From CAVWDI01 sp046259385 (lineage in GTDB: Bacteria > Chloroflexota > Anaerolineae > Anaerolineales > UBA4823), in NCBI GenBank assembly GCA_046259385.1, contig JBJYWI010000007.1, positions 1 through 8,016 of the forward strand: 8,016 bases of DNA. The letters are read 5' to 3'. Both the position numbers and the translations under genes were made by a program. Of the stretch, positions 1-5,806 are shown piece by piece; the stretch's first letter is position 1; each line of letters begins with the position of its first letter. The notes beneath the pieces are model-generated. The model saw only the letters and a program-made list of their open reading frames with translations, made no database searches and was not told where the DNA came from.

Positions 1-93
1 ATGATCAAACTCAACCATCGTCCAAGAAAATGCCTTGATTTCAAGTCACCTTTTGAGGTATTCTTTGGACAATTTGTTGCACTTATGATTTGA
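1..93 (+). CDS. IS30-family transposase, C-terminal end (partial)
   Basis: The frame is open from the first base of the window to a TGA at 91-93 and gives 30 residues. They contain LNHRPRK, then a Phe-Lys-Ser-Pro and a Glu-Val-Phe-Phe stretch, then VAL near the end. This is the usual ending of IS30-family transposases (LNxRPRKxLxFKTPxEVF), DDE enzymes that cut and join the ends of their own element. The rest of the gene lies left of the window, so whether the copy is intact cannot be seen. The first codon happens to be ATG but is inside the domain and is not a start. Family call is by recognised motif; the chance of another family is small. Confidence 0.8.
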   Translation: MIKLNHRPRKCLDFKSPFEVFFGQFVALMI

Positions 94-101
94 ATCCAGG
101 T
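77..101 (+). repeat. Probable right terminal inverted repeat of the IS30-type element
   Basis: The stretch GTTGC...TTTGAATCCA overlaps the transposase stop codon. From memory, IS30 itself ends in GTTGC...TTGAATCTACA on this strand, and IS30-family repeats often overlap the 3' end of the transposase gene. The outer boundary is therefore placed near base 101. The left repeat is outside the window, so the match to a partner repeat cannot be checked here. Confidence 0.5.
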
Positions 102-164
102 GTAATTTTCAGCTTCTGCATCACCAAAAGTAGAGATAAATCCGTAACTTATTTGCCTACATAA

Positions 165-185
165 GTGTTTCAAAATATGAAACAC
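165..185 (+). promoter_or_regulatory. Perfect dyad in leader of membrane-protein copy 1
   Basis: GTGTTTCA (165-172), loop AAATA, TGAAACAC (178-185): an 8-bp perfect inverted repeat. A second, imperfect dyad follows at 189-205 (ATCGTTTT T AAGACAGT). Both have counterparts at the same relative places upstream of the second gene copy. They could be operator sites or leader hairpins; nothing in the sequence decides between these. Confidence 0.4.
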
Positions 186-252
186 ATCATCGTTTTTAAG
201 ACAGTTTACACCAATATTCGCATATCATTTCTTTTAGTGAAAGGAGACAATA

Positions 253-576
253 ATGAATCTTGAAACAGTTGGAAAATGGGCTTTTATCGTTGGCTTAGTT
301 ATTGCCGTGCTCGCCGGACTTTTCTTTCAACCCGAATGGGCGATCTGGGTACTGGCAATCCTGGGTGTGATAGTCGGCCTTCTCAATGTCACCGCAGAAG
401 ATACGCGAGCCTTTTTGTTGGCTGCAATTGCATTAACTCTTTCCGCAACGGCGCTAAATACTATACCCTTTGTGGGGACGGGTTTTACAGTACTTATGTC
501 ATTTGTGGTAGCCTTTGTCGCTGGCGCGACGCTCGTGGTCGCATTTAAAGAACTATTCGTGACCGCCAGTAGTTAA
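253..576 (+). CDS. Small four-helix membrane protein, copy 1
   Basis: A 107-residue hydrophobic protein of unknown function. Predicted membrane segments lie at about 7-24, 30-46, 52-68 and 74-98. The short polar link Val-Thr-Ala-Glu-Asp-Thr-Arg (46-52) between helices 2 and 3 is identical in its paralogue at 2725-3048. The start is set by AAAGGAG at 240-246 with six bases before ATG. The two proteins differ at 17 of 107 positions; the cluster of changes at residues 77-83 (turn before the last helix) is the most divergent part, while the first three helices are nearly unchanged. Similar small hydrophobic proteins occur in bacteria and archaea without assigned function. The gene stands alone on the plus strand and converges with the zinc-knuckle gene. 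Confidence 0.85.
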   Translation: MNLETVGKWAFIVGLVIAVLAGLFFQPEWAIWVLAILGVIVGLLNVTAEDTRAFLLAAIALTLSATALNTIPFVGTGFTVLMSFVVAFVAGATLVVAFKELFVTASS

Positions 577-616
577 TACTCATAAACTACCCAAGATGTA
601 AAAGCATTGAGCATAT

Positions 617-635
617 TCATGAGATTGTCATGAAC
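617..635. other. Stem-loop between convergent genes
   Basis: TTCATGA, loop GATTG, TCATGAA: a perfect 7-bp stem between the ends of the plus-strand membrane gene and the minus-strand zinc-knuckle gene. There is no T-run on either side, so it is not a standard intrinsic terminator, though its position between converging genes is suggestive. The true terminator hairpin seen after copy 2 is missing here. Confidence 0.3.
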
Positions 636-679
636 AATGGCAAATAAATTGGCGAGGAGAACACCAATCAGGTCATGGG

Positions 680-1168
680 TTATGGCTGGTTATCTTCCAT
701 GCTGAGCCAACCCTTCTGCCGCCAGGAATCCAAATATCTTGGTTCAGGCCAGTATTTCCCCGGAATGAAGTCAGAACATTCAACGGGAAATATGCGCCCA
801 CCACGATTGGGTTGTGACCAACCAAATTCGATCTCCCGATCGCAGCCAGCGCAATTCACATAAAATTTGTCGTTTCCCGGGTTGTTCTCCGGCTCGTATA
901 TTTCATATTCTTCTGGTTCAGAAGAAGAATTATCTTTTGTATACTTACCGAAGTCCCATTGCTCAACTTCATCGACATTATCTTTATCTTTTTCTTTCTC
1001 GATCCTTTCCTTGAATTCAAAGAGCCAGTGATGATCAGCCTCGAGCGGTCCCCATTCCTGCCAACTTTCACTATCCGGTCCGGCTAGGATTTTCCAAACT
1101 CGAGTGACGGTCAATCTATGACTGCCGCATGTTTTACAGGTGAACTCCCAAGGTTGGTGATCGTTCAT
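680..1168 (-). CDS. Split zinc-knuckle protein of unknown function
   Basis: The protein has 162 residues. Two CxxC knuckles, C11/C14 (CKTCGSH) and C106/C109 (CAGCD), could bind one zinc between them, with a long acidic, charged stretch (about 50-100) looping out. The C-terminal third (about 115-155) is rich in Trp, Pro and aromatic residues and has a further Cys at 131. No signal peptide or membrane segment is seen, so it is probably cytosolic. The start at 1168 was chosen because AAAGGAG sits seven bases upstream; the longer reading from 1195 would place that ribosome site inside the gene. The dipeptide epimerase lies about 170 bp upstream on the same strand, so co-transcription is possible. 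Function is not recognised; nucleic-acid or protein binding would be a guess. Confidence 0.75.
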   Translation of the reverse strand: MNDHQPWEFTCKTCGSHRLTVTRVWKILAGPDSESWQEWGPLEADHHWLFEFKERIEKEKDKDNVDEVEQWDFGKYTKDNSSSEPEEYEIYEPENNPGNDKFYVNCAGCDREIEFGWSQPNRGGRIFPVECSDFIPGKYWPEPRYLDSWRQKGWLSMEDNQP

Positions 1169-1188
1169 TGCATTACTCCTTTTGTTAA

Positions 1189-1349
1189 TCAACATAATCG
1201 TTTTGCCATTTCTAGATATTTAGCTGCCGCACTGCTTTCTATTTTCATGGAATAGCCGTGCATTGCCATCAACCCACCAGGGTCGAAATAATCATTGCGG
1301 TGAACATCGGGGGTGATGGAAGATCTTCTATTTATAACTACCCAAGTTC
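1189..1349 (-). pseudogene. Possible remnant of a coding sequence between the two minus-strand genes
   Basis: One minus-strand frame is open from a TGA near 1350 to TGA at 1189-1191. Its translation is protein-like: Pro-Asp-Val-His-Arg-Asn-Asp-Tyr-Phe-Asp-Pro-Gly-Gly, then Met-Ala-Met-His-Gly-Tyr-Ser, and a helical end AAAKYLEMAKRLC. There is no ribosome site before its internal ATG codons. It could be the C-terminal remnant of a lost gene, or chance. I do not recognise the family. Confidence 0.25.
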
Positions 1350-2411
1350 AACCGTATAACCTAAACCGGGAACGTCCGTAGCCACAAGCCAGCCATCTTC
1401 AAGTTTAAAACTGGCTTTTGAGGGATCACTGATTAGGTCAAGATGACCATCAAGGTCGCCGTATGCCACATTGGGGCTGCTCAATGCTAGACTGAGGCCA
1501 GCGCTAATGAGAAGTGCGGGCTCGATGAAGCAGCTGATCATTGTAGCCATTTTGGCGGAACGGGCGACAGAATCTATCTGCCGGGCATTGCGTATTCCCC
1601 CACAGGTCACCAATTTGATGCTCAATCCGTCAACTATACGATTGGCTACAAGCTTGAGCGCTGATGCAGGTCCCCTCAAGCTCTGATCAGCCAATATGGG
1701 TATGGGACTAAACTCTTTAATTCTGCAAAGCCCAGTCAAATCGTCTGCATGCGTTGGTTGTTCCAGCATTTCGAGCACATTCTCCAATGCGCGGGCGACC
1801 TCCAATGCCTGTTGGACAGAATATCCTCCATCCGCGTCCAGGCGAAGAATATGATTGGGCAGTGCTCTGTGGATTGCCTGCGCTCGCTGGACATCTTCTT
1901 CGGGATCGAGCCCGCCTTTAATCTTAAGCATTCGAAATCCCTGATTGGCACGCTCGCAAGCCACCTTCACATTGGCATTGACATCAGCGATCGGGATGGT
2001 TACCGAAGTCTGGATACGGTTGCGATATCCTCCCAGGATGCGGTAAAGGGGCATTCCAGCCGCCAGACTCAACAAGTCATGAAATGCCAGGTCGAAGGCG
2101 CACATCGCTGATGGAGTGACTCTTGCTTGTGAAGCGAGTTCATCCAGAGAAAATTCGATATTGATCGGATGCAAGTCGGGAACGAGAACAGCGCATTCTC
2201 GACAAGCCCGAAGGACATCTTGCGGCTTCTCGCCGGTCAGATCTGGATTAGCAATGGTGCAGCCCCAGGCGTTTTGTCCCTGGCGTGTCTCAATACGCAC
2301 AAATATAGCTGTGATATGGTTGATCGCTGGCAGCCCAAACATTCGGACGGGTTGCCGTAATTTCAGCTCAACGGGTGTGACCTCAGCCTTTGTGATCTGC
2401 ATATAGAACAT
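1338..2411 (-). CDS. Enolase-superfamily dipeptide epimerase
   Basis: At 357 residues this is the usual length for the L-Ala-D/L-Glu epimerase/muconate-lactonizing subgroup. These are cytosolic Mg-dependent enzymes that invert the alpha-carbon of the second residue of a dipeptide, often in recycling of cell-wall peptides. All catalytic landmarks are present: KxK (K163, K165, in LKIKGG), metal ligands D192 (RLDADGGY), E217 (EQP) and D242 (ADQS), and the opposite-face base K266 (SIKL). The late DLDG motif (D319, D321) matches the DxD that holds the substrate amino group in dipeptide epimerases and argues against a muconate or N-acylamino-acid enzyme. The exact dipeptide cannot be read from sequence. 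A second ATG at 2402 (starting MQITKAE) fits the family's normal N-terminus equally well; neither start has a clear ribosome site. The gene diverges from the second membrane-protein copy. Confidence 0.85.
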   Translation of the reverse strand: MFYMQITKAEVTPVELKLRQPVRMFGLPAINHITAIFVRIETRQGQNAWGCTIANPDLTGEKPQDVLRACRECAVLVPDLHPINIEFSLDELASQARVTPSAMCAFDLAFHDLLSLAAGMPLYRILGGYRNRIQTSVTIPIADVNANVKVACERANQGFRMLKIKGGLDPEEDVQRAQAIHRALPNHILRLDADGGYSVQQALEVARALENVLEMLEQPTHADDLTGLCRIKEFSPIPILADQSLRGPASALKLVANRIVDGLSIKLVTCGGIRNARQIDSVARSAKMATMISCFIEPALLISAGLSLALSSPNVAYGDLDGHLDLISDPSKASFKLEDGWLVATDVPGLGYTVELG

Positions 2412-2594
2412 CCGACTTGATTGAAGTCTCTAACGGAATATAAATTTTAACTGAAAATAATCGTTCACCTGGTCTCCTAAGATTTTTAGTGAGGTTGGTT
2501 TAATTTTATATTGTAATTCAGTAGTGTTAGATCGCTGCAAATTCACTCACAGGTGTTCGGGGATATTAATAGTTAATAATTCTCGACTTCTGCC

Positions 2595-2623
2595 TTGACA
2601 TAAAGAAGATGTTAATCCATAAC
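2595..2623 (+). promoter_or_regulatory. Promoter-like element for membrane-protein copy 2
   Basis: TTGACA at 2595-2600, a 17-bp spacer, then CATAAC at 2618-2623 (4 of 6 to TATAAT). The -10 part is conserved in copy 1 (CGTAAC) but the -35 is not (TCACCA), so copy 1 may be expressed less or differently. The implied transcript would have a leader of about 95 bases that includes both dyads. Confidence 0.4.
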
Positions 2624-2640
2624 TAAATTGTTGGACAAGT

Positions 2641-2679
2641 GTTATATCATATGTAACTTATTACCGTCTTAAAGACGGT
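2641..2679 (+). promoter_or_regulatory. Two dyads in leader of membrane-protein copy 2
   Basis: First dyad: GTTATAT, loop CAT, ATGTAAC, with one wobble pair. Second: ACCGTCTT A AAGACGGT at 2663-2679, a perfect 8-bp stem with a one-base centre, better read as a DNA palindrome (operator) than as an RNA hairpin. In copy 1 the first is also a dyad but with different bases, while the second is partly decayed. Confidence 0.45.
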
Positions 2680-2724
2680 TGATGTCAATAATCATCCCCC
2701 AGTTTTTTGTCAAAGGAGACAATA

Positions 2725-3048
2725 ATGAAACTTGAAATAGTTGGAAAATGGGCTTTTATCGTTGGCCTAGTTCTTGCCGTGTTGGCAGGGCTTTTCTTTC
2801 AACCCGGGTGGGCTATTTGGGTGCTGGCAATCCTAGGTGTGATTGTCGGCTTTCTCAATGTCACCGCCGAAGATACGCGAAGTTTTTTGTTGGCTGCGAT
2901 TGCGTTAACTCTTTCCGCGACGGCGCTAAATACTATACCCATTGTGGGGACAGCTTTTTCTTATGTCCTGCCGTTTGTGGTAGCCTTTGTCGCTGGAGCG
3001 ACGATCGTGGTCGCATTAAAAGAACTGTTCCAGACCGCTCGTAGTTAA
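2725..3048 (+). CDS. Small four-helix membrane protein, copy 2
   Basis: Same 107-residue length and four-helix plan as the protein at 253-576, about 84 percent identical by hand count. Function unknown. The start is at 2725, with AAAGGAG at 2712-2718 and a six-base gap identical to copy 1. The frame also runs upstream to a TTG at 2707, but that would put the ribosome site inside the gene. Differences lie mainly in the turn before helix 4 (AFSYVLP versus GFTVLMS) and at the last few residues. A terminator closes the unit 24 bp after the stop, so it is probably transcribed alone. Confidence 0.87.
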   Translation: MKLEIVGKWAFIVGLVLAVLAGLFFQPGWAIWVLAILGVIVGFLNVTAEDTRSFLLAAIALTLSATALNTIPIVGTAFSYVLPFVVAFVAGATIVVALKELFQTARS

Positions 3049-3071
3049 GATTCAAAAACCTCCCAAGATGC

Positions 3072-3102
3072 AAAAGCAGGCGGCAGATCGCTGCCTGCTT
3101 TT
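3072..3102 (+). terminator. Intrinsic terminator after membrane-protein copy 2
   Basis: AAAAGCAGGC (3072-3081) pairs with GCCTGCTTTT (3093-3102) across an 11-base loop, giving a 10-bp stem that ends in T residues. The A-run on the other side means it could also stop minus-strand transcription. It separates the membrane gene from the alarmone synthetase gene. Confidence 0.75.
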
Positions 3103-3209
3103 GTTGTAAGGTCATCAGGGTGGATACCCACGACCTTCCACTTTGATGTTGACCAAATTTACAGAAGAATCGATGCTTCAACATCCATATGATGCTCAAA
3201 AATAGTCTG

Positions 3210-3215
3210 TATAAT
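3210..3215 (+). promoter_or_regulatory. Candidate -10 box for the alarmone synthetase gene
   Basis: A perfect TATAAT lies about 80 bp before the ATG at 3295, in an A/T-rich stretch downstream of the terminator. No good -35 hexamer is found at 16-18 bp spacing, so the promoter would be weak or activator-dependent. The interval 3103-3294 shows nothing else. Confidence 0.3.
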
Positions 3216-3294
3216 ATGTCAAAGAAGAGATATTACATTTAGAATATTACTGATCAACCCATTGGGTAGACGAAAAAACTGACAGGAATTAGAT

Positions 3295-4011
3295 ATGACC
3301 GAGCCTCGAACCCAAAAGGAACAGAGAGACTTCCTAACCGAAAGAGCCATTAGATTCTTCGATTGCTACGGCGAGGAACTGGAATCGATAAGCCAGCTTC
3401 TCAAAATTAGGCTCGATCAATTGGCTTCGGCTTACACAGTAGAAAACAAACTCCCTCGTAAAGCTGTTGTCGTTCATTCCAGGGTTAAGCCATTGGCGAG
3501 TTTTCTAAGGAAGCTGGAGAAGACTGATTGGCCCATGTTTGGCTATCCAACCGAAGTTATCACGGACCTGATTGGCGCCAGAGTGATTTGTTGGTTTGTT
3601 GATGATTGCTATGGAATACTCGACTACATCCAGGCTACCACGCAGTTCCGCGTCCAGCCGCGGTCTCTGGAAGACTACATCATAGATCCGAAGCGTACCG
3701 GATATAGAGCGATACACCTTCTGGCAGATGTTTCTTATGATCGTGTGAAAACCGACAGAGGGCGACGCACTGTCGTCGAGGATAGAATGATCTGTGAAAT
3801 CCAGATTCGATCGAAACTTCAAAACGCCTGGGCGGAATTCACGCACGAAGTGCACGTCAAAGTTCCGGCCGAGTTTCAAGCAGACTATGATACAGCAATT
3901 ACTGACATTGCCAGCAGACTAGCCGCAGAAGACAGGTCGGCCTTAGCTATACGAGATATATTGCAAAGGCAGGCAGAAAGGACAGAACCAGATGATTTCA
4001 GAAAAGACTAG
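3295..4011 (+). CDS. Stand-alone RelA/SpoT-domain alarmone synthetase
   Basis: A 238-residue protein that is one RelA/SpoT nucleotidyltransferase domain with helical ends. Such small synthetases move pyrophosphate from ATP to GDP or GTP, giving (p)ppGpp; some relatives are toxins that make ppApp or modify tRNA. Visible motifs: HSRVK (61-65) and K73 for ATP phosphates; DLIGAR (91-96) with likely metal ligand D91; DYIIDPKRTGYRAIH (127-141) with Y137 expected to stack on guanine; EIQIR (168-172) with likely catalytic E168; and WAEFTHE (179-185). Nothing essential looks lost. There is no N-terminal HD hydrolase and no C-terminal TGS/ACT regulatory region. AGGA eight bases before the ATG supports the start. 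Whether it is a housekeeping-type synthetase or a toxin is open: no small antitoxin gene is adjacent on the same strand. Confidence 0.88.
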   Translation: MTEPRTQKEQRDFLTERAIRFFDCYGEELESISQLLKIRLDQLASAYTVENKLPRKAVVVHSRVKPLASFLRKLEKTDWPMFGYPTEVITDLIGARVICWFVDDCYGILDYIQATTQFRVQPRSLEDYIIDPKRTGYRAIHLLADVSYDRVKTDRGRRTVVEDRMICEIQIRSKLQNAWAEFTHEVHVKVPAEFQADYDTAITDIASRLAAEDRSALAIRDILQRQAERTEPDDFRKD

Positions 4012-4247
4012 CAACGCGTGGGGTCGCCAAATAATCCAATGCACCTGAGCTTAATTAGCAGCTGGTGATCTCGTGCTTAGTATGCAACTGCGAACTATCT
4101 AAATAAACATAACCCCTATTACATTAAATAAATTCTGGTTTTGGGAAATCGATCCGAAGTGTGGAAAGAACCAAGGATTAGGTCTTTGTCCTTGATTTAC
4201 CAAAGTTTAATCGAAGACGATTGCGTAGTCAATTATAGTAGAAGATG
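4012..4247. other. Intergenic region between convergent synthetase and recombinase genes
   Basis: No reading frame or ribosome site of note. The only structure seen is a short stem, CAAGGA (4172-4177) with TCCTTG (4189-4194), around an 11-base loop and followed by ATTT. It could be a weak terminator for the plus-strand gene. No attC-like core pair was found here. Confidence 0.3.
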
Positions 4248-4835
4248 TTAGAGATTCAATCTTAGCGCTACCGTCTGTAATTCATCATCGGTGATGCCCA
4301 AGTAACGCTTAGTGTACGCAATACTCTCGTGATTGAGCTTGTGCATAATAAGCGCCAGATCCACTCCCTGCATGCGGGCGTGATACCCCCAGGTTTTCCT
4401 CAAGCTATGAGTGCCGAAGTTGCCGGGCAGTCCAACATCACGGCAGATATTAACGATGAACTTCCAAGCCTGCCCTCGATTGATGGGTCCAGAGTAGCTA
4501 TTCATTTTGGTGTTAAAGAACACAAAGTACTCAGGGTTCTCAGCAACACCAGGATATGCCTTCAAATATTCTTTGAGAACTTCTTGGGTGCTTTGATTGA
4601 TCACCACTTCGTGACGTTTGTTCCGTTTTTGTTCATGAATCCAGAAGCGACATTTGTAACTTCCCCGATCATCTAGAAATTGACCAATCTGCAATCGCAG
4701 CAGATCGGAGATGCGCAAAGCTGTGTTGATCCCCACCGTGAACAACAGTAGATCGCGAAAACGCCCCTGACCGCGGAGCAGGTTCTTGATTTGTGCGATC
4801 TTCTTTCGATCGCGGATTGGCTCAACAAAATTCAT
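4248..4835 (-). CDS. Single-domain tyrosine recombinase
   Basis: A 195-residue tyrosine recombinase made of the catalytic domain only. Tyrosine recombinases cut and rejoin DNA through a 3'-phosphotyrosine link. The complete active site is visible: R41 (TALRISDLL), a beta-hairpin Lys at K70 or K73 (EQKRNKR), H143 and R146 (THSLR), H169 (LNHES) and nucleophile Y178 (TKRYLG). The N-terminal core-binding domain that normally clamps DNA is missing; a similar short subfamily is common in Gram-positive and Chloroflexota-type genomes. It is not an integron integrase: too short, and without the extra IntI helix region. The ATG at 4835 is preferred because the protein begins MNFVEPIR there; a TTG at 4853 would add six residues, and neither has a clear ribosome site. 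It lies just past the left end of the cassette array and faces the same way. Confidence 0.85.
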   Translation of the reverse strand: MNFVEPIRDRKKIAQIKNLLRGQGRFRDLLLFTVGINTALRISDLLRLQIGQFLDDRGSYKCRFWIHEQKRNKRHEVVINQSTQEVLKEYLKAYPGVAENPEYFVFFNTKMNSYSGPINRGQAWKFIVNICRDVGLPGNFGTHSLRKTWGYHARMQGVDLALIMHKLNHESIAYTKRYLGITDDELQTVALRLNL

Positions 4836-4906
4836 AAAACCATGTGAACACAAGCTCTGCTGGGTTAGATTATGTCCACTAAGAACACAGTAGCAGATGT
4901 AGTTAC

Positions 4907-4937
4907 AAAAAACAAGGGCCGATTTACCAGCCTTTTT
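4907..4937. terminator. Possible bidirectional intrinsic terminator
   Basis: An A-run (4907-4912), a short stem AAGGGC/GCCTT with one bulged base (4914-4919 and 4930-4934), and a T-run to 4937. Read on the minus strand it is a stem followed by a run of six T after one G. This could insulate the recombinase gene from transcripts arriving from the cassette array. The stem is short, so the call is modest. Confidence 0.35.
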
Positions 4938-4991
4938 CTTACCAATATGAACTCATTGGGAGTTGTGTCTATTGCAAGGTTTTCACTTTCA

Positions 4992-5072
4992 AACTAACGA
5001 ATAAGCTCAGCTGCACCGGGCTGCCAGAGCGGAGCGACAGCAGTTCGGGGTATGCTATGGTGTAAGTTTGGC
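4992..5072 (-). repeat. Degenerate attC-like site at left end of the array
   Basis: AACTAAC at 4992-4998 and GTTTGGC at 5066-5072 each depart from the core consensus by one or more bases. The right core falls two bases before the stop codon of the VanZ-like gene, the correct place for an attC. Internal pairing (CACC with GGTG, and CTGC/GCAG pieces) is weak. It may be a decayed site or chance. Confidence 0.3.
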
Positions 5073-5074
5073 AT

Positions 5075-5497
5075 TCATTTCTCCGTCCTGGCGCTCGTCG
5101 AAGTTGACTTTCGTTTGAGGACGATCAATTCATAGGTGAATATCGCCAGTAATGAGCCTGCTCCAGTCGCTATGATATCCAGCACGTCATAATATGTGCT
5201 CGCACCCCACATTGGGTTCACTTCTTCAACAGTTAACAATGTAAATACGAGCAGCGAACCCAGATAGACGAGAAGACGATTATGCCTTGGTTCTATTGTG
5301 ACCGCCCCGTTGACGAAAAAGAGGCCTATGATGTATGCCGCGATGAAGTTTGGAAAACTCCCTGTAACAGGTGTCATGAAGAGTATGTGACTCAACGAAG
5401 GTCGTAGAAGTTCCTTGTTGAGGGAGACTAAGCAGAACAGGAATCCGAATAGAAGAAGGTTGGTCAATACGACACGAAATTTACTCTTTTGGCTCAT
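5075..5497 (-). CDS. Cassette-borne VanZ-like small membrane protein
   Basis: A 140-residue protein with four predicted membrane helices (about 8-27, 50-67, 74-91, 105-127) and a basic, serine/threonine-rich tail. Helices 3 and 4 carry acidic residues in a pattern like the VanZ-like family: Glu91-Glu92 at the end of helix 3, then Asp104 and Asp107 before a Gly-x-Gly (112-114) in helix 4. VanZ-like proteins have been linked to glycopeptide resistance and envelope stress, but most members are uncharacterised and this resemblance is motif-level only. The start is supported by GGGAG eight bases upstream. It sits between attC-like sequences, and the gene upstream on its strand is the intact ICMT-like protein. 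Confidence 0.75.
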   Translation of the reverse strand: MSQKSKFRVVLTNLLLFGFLFCLVSLNKELLRPSLSHILFMTPVTGSFPNFIAAYIIGLFFVNGAVTIEPRHNRLLVYLGSLLVFTLLTVEEVNPMWGASTYYDVLDIIATGAGSLLAIFTYELIVLKRKSTSTSARTEK

Positions 5498-5568
5498 AGA
5501 GGGAACTCCCGAATGTCTACCCTGTTCTCTCTGAAGTTACTAGGTACATCCTAAACAAAGGTAATCGG

Positions 5569-5583
5569 GTGTATCGTATACAC
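5569..5583. promoter_or_regulatory. Perfect dyad upstream of the VanZ-like gene
   Basis: GTGTAT CGT ATACAC, a 6-bp perfect inverted repeat 71 bp before the ATG at 5497 and 9 bp beyond the attC recombination core at 5593-5599. It belongs to the cassette of the VanZ-like gene and could be an operator. No convincing promoter hexamers were identified around it. Confidence 0.25.
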
Positions 5584-5592
5584 GGCGGAGTT

Positions 5593-5722
5593 GGCCAACG
5601 GTTTGCATTACTTGCTGGTAGGCGATTGTGGATAATGTTCATTATCGAGGGCAATACTCAAGTCAGAATTAATTCAATTTAGTGGGACGAATCCCACTAT
5701 TAAAGTGCACTCTTTGTTAGGC
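5593..5722 (-). repeat. attC site of the ICMT-like cassette (130 bp)
   Basis: Cores GGCCAAC (5593-5599, one base off consensus) and GTTAGGC (5716-5722). Internal dyads include ATAATG-TT-CATTAT (5632-5645) and AGTGGG-ACGAAT-CCCACT (5681-5698). The outer ends match the 130-bp site at 6878-7007: ACGGTTTGC-TTACT, CTGGT, and CTCTTTGTT-GGC. It lies 84 bp past the stop of the ICMT-like gene. Confidence 0.68.
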
Positions 5723-5806
5723 TGTATTTGCTGATTCGGTGAATTCGGAAGCATATTCAACAGATTCTGTGAACCATCTTCATTCCATAATCAATTTGAT
5801 ATCATT

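Larger units (their letters stand above)
107..607 (+). repeat. Direct duplication, copy 1 (leader, gene, start of trailer)
   Basis: This unit aligns almost gap-free with 2581-3078. Shared landmarks in order are CTTCTGC, AATCC-TAACT, AAGTGTT, two dyad symmetries, AAAGGAGACAATAATG, the 107-codon gene, and CCCAAGATG-AAAAGCA after the stop. Similarity stops after AAAAGCA, where copy 2 continues into a terminator hairpin and copy 1 does not. The left edge lies only a few bases beyond the presumed end of the IS30-type element. Confidence 0.75.
2581..3078 (+). repeat. Direct duplication, copy 2 (leader, gene, start of trailer)
   Basis: This is the counterpart of 107-607, with the same order of landmarks and gene starts 144 and 146 bp from the unit edges. 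Copy 2 keeps the better promoter (TTGACA instead of TCACCA at the aligned place) and a terminator after the gene, so it looks like the more complete copy. Confidence 0.75.

Noticed and set aside
1749..2111. A 120-codon plus-strand open frame, with others at 1471-1686 and 2116-2406
   Set aside because: All lie opposite the epimerase gene, whose motifs are complete; the plus-strand products show no family features or ribosome sites.
2428..2434. CTCTAAC resembling an attC core, upstream of the epimerase
   Set aside because: The first base breaks the RYYYAAC pattern, and no partner GTTRRRY core or pairing arms lie at attC distance; nothing in the left half looks like a cassette.
2707..2724. Upstream TTG start for the second membrane-protein gene
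   Set aside because: It would place the AAAGGAG ribosome site inside the coding region; copy 1 shows the same site and ATG arrangement.
3505..3879. A 124-codon minus-strand open frame
   Set aside because: It is fully antisense to the alarmone synthetase gene, whose catalytic motifs span the same stretch.
2725..4011. The membrane protein copy 2 and the alarmone synthetase as a toxin-antitoxin pair
   Set aside because: A strong terminator and about 250 bp separate them, and the membrane gene is also present alone as copy 1 with no synthetase beside it.
4248..4835. The recombinase as the integron integrase
   Set aside because: It has 195 residues, only the catalytic domain, no IntI-specific insertion, and no attI-like site next to it; true IntI proteins are over 300 residues.
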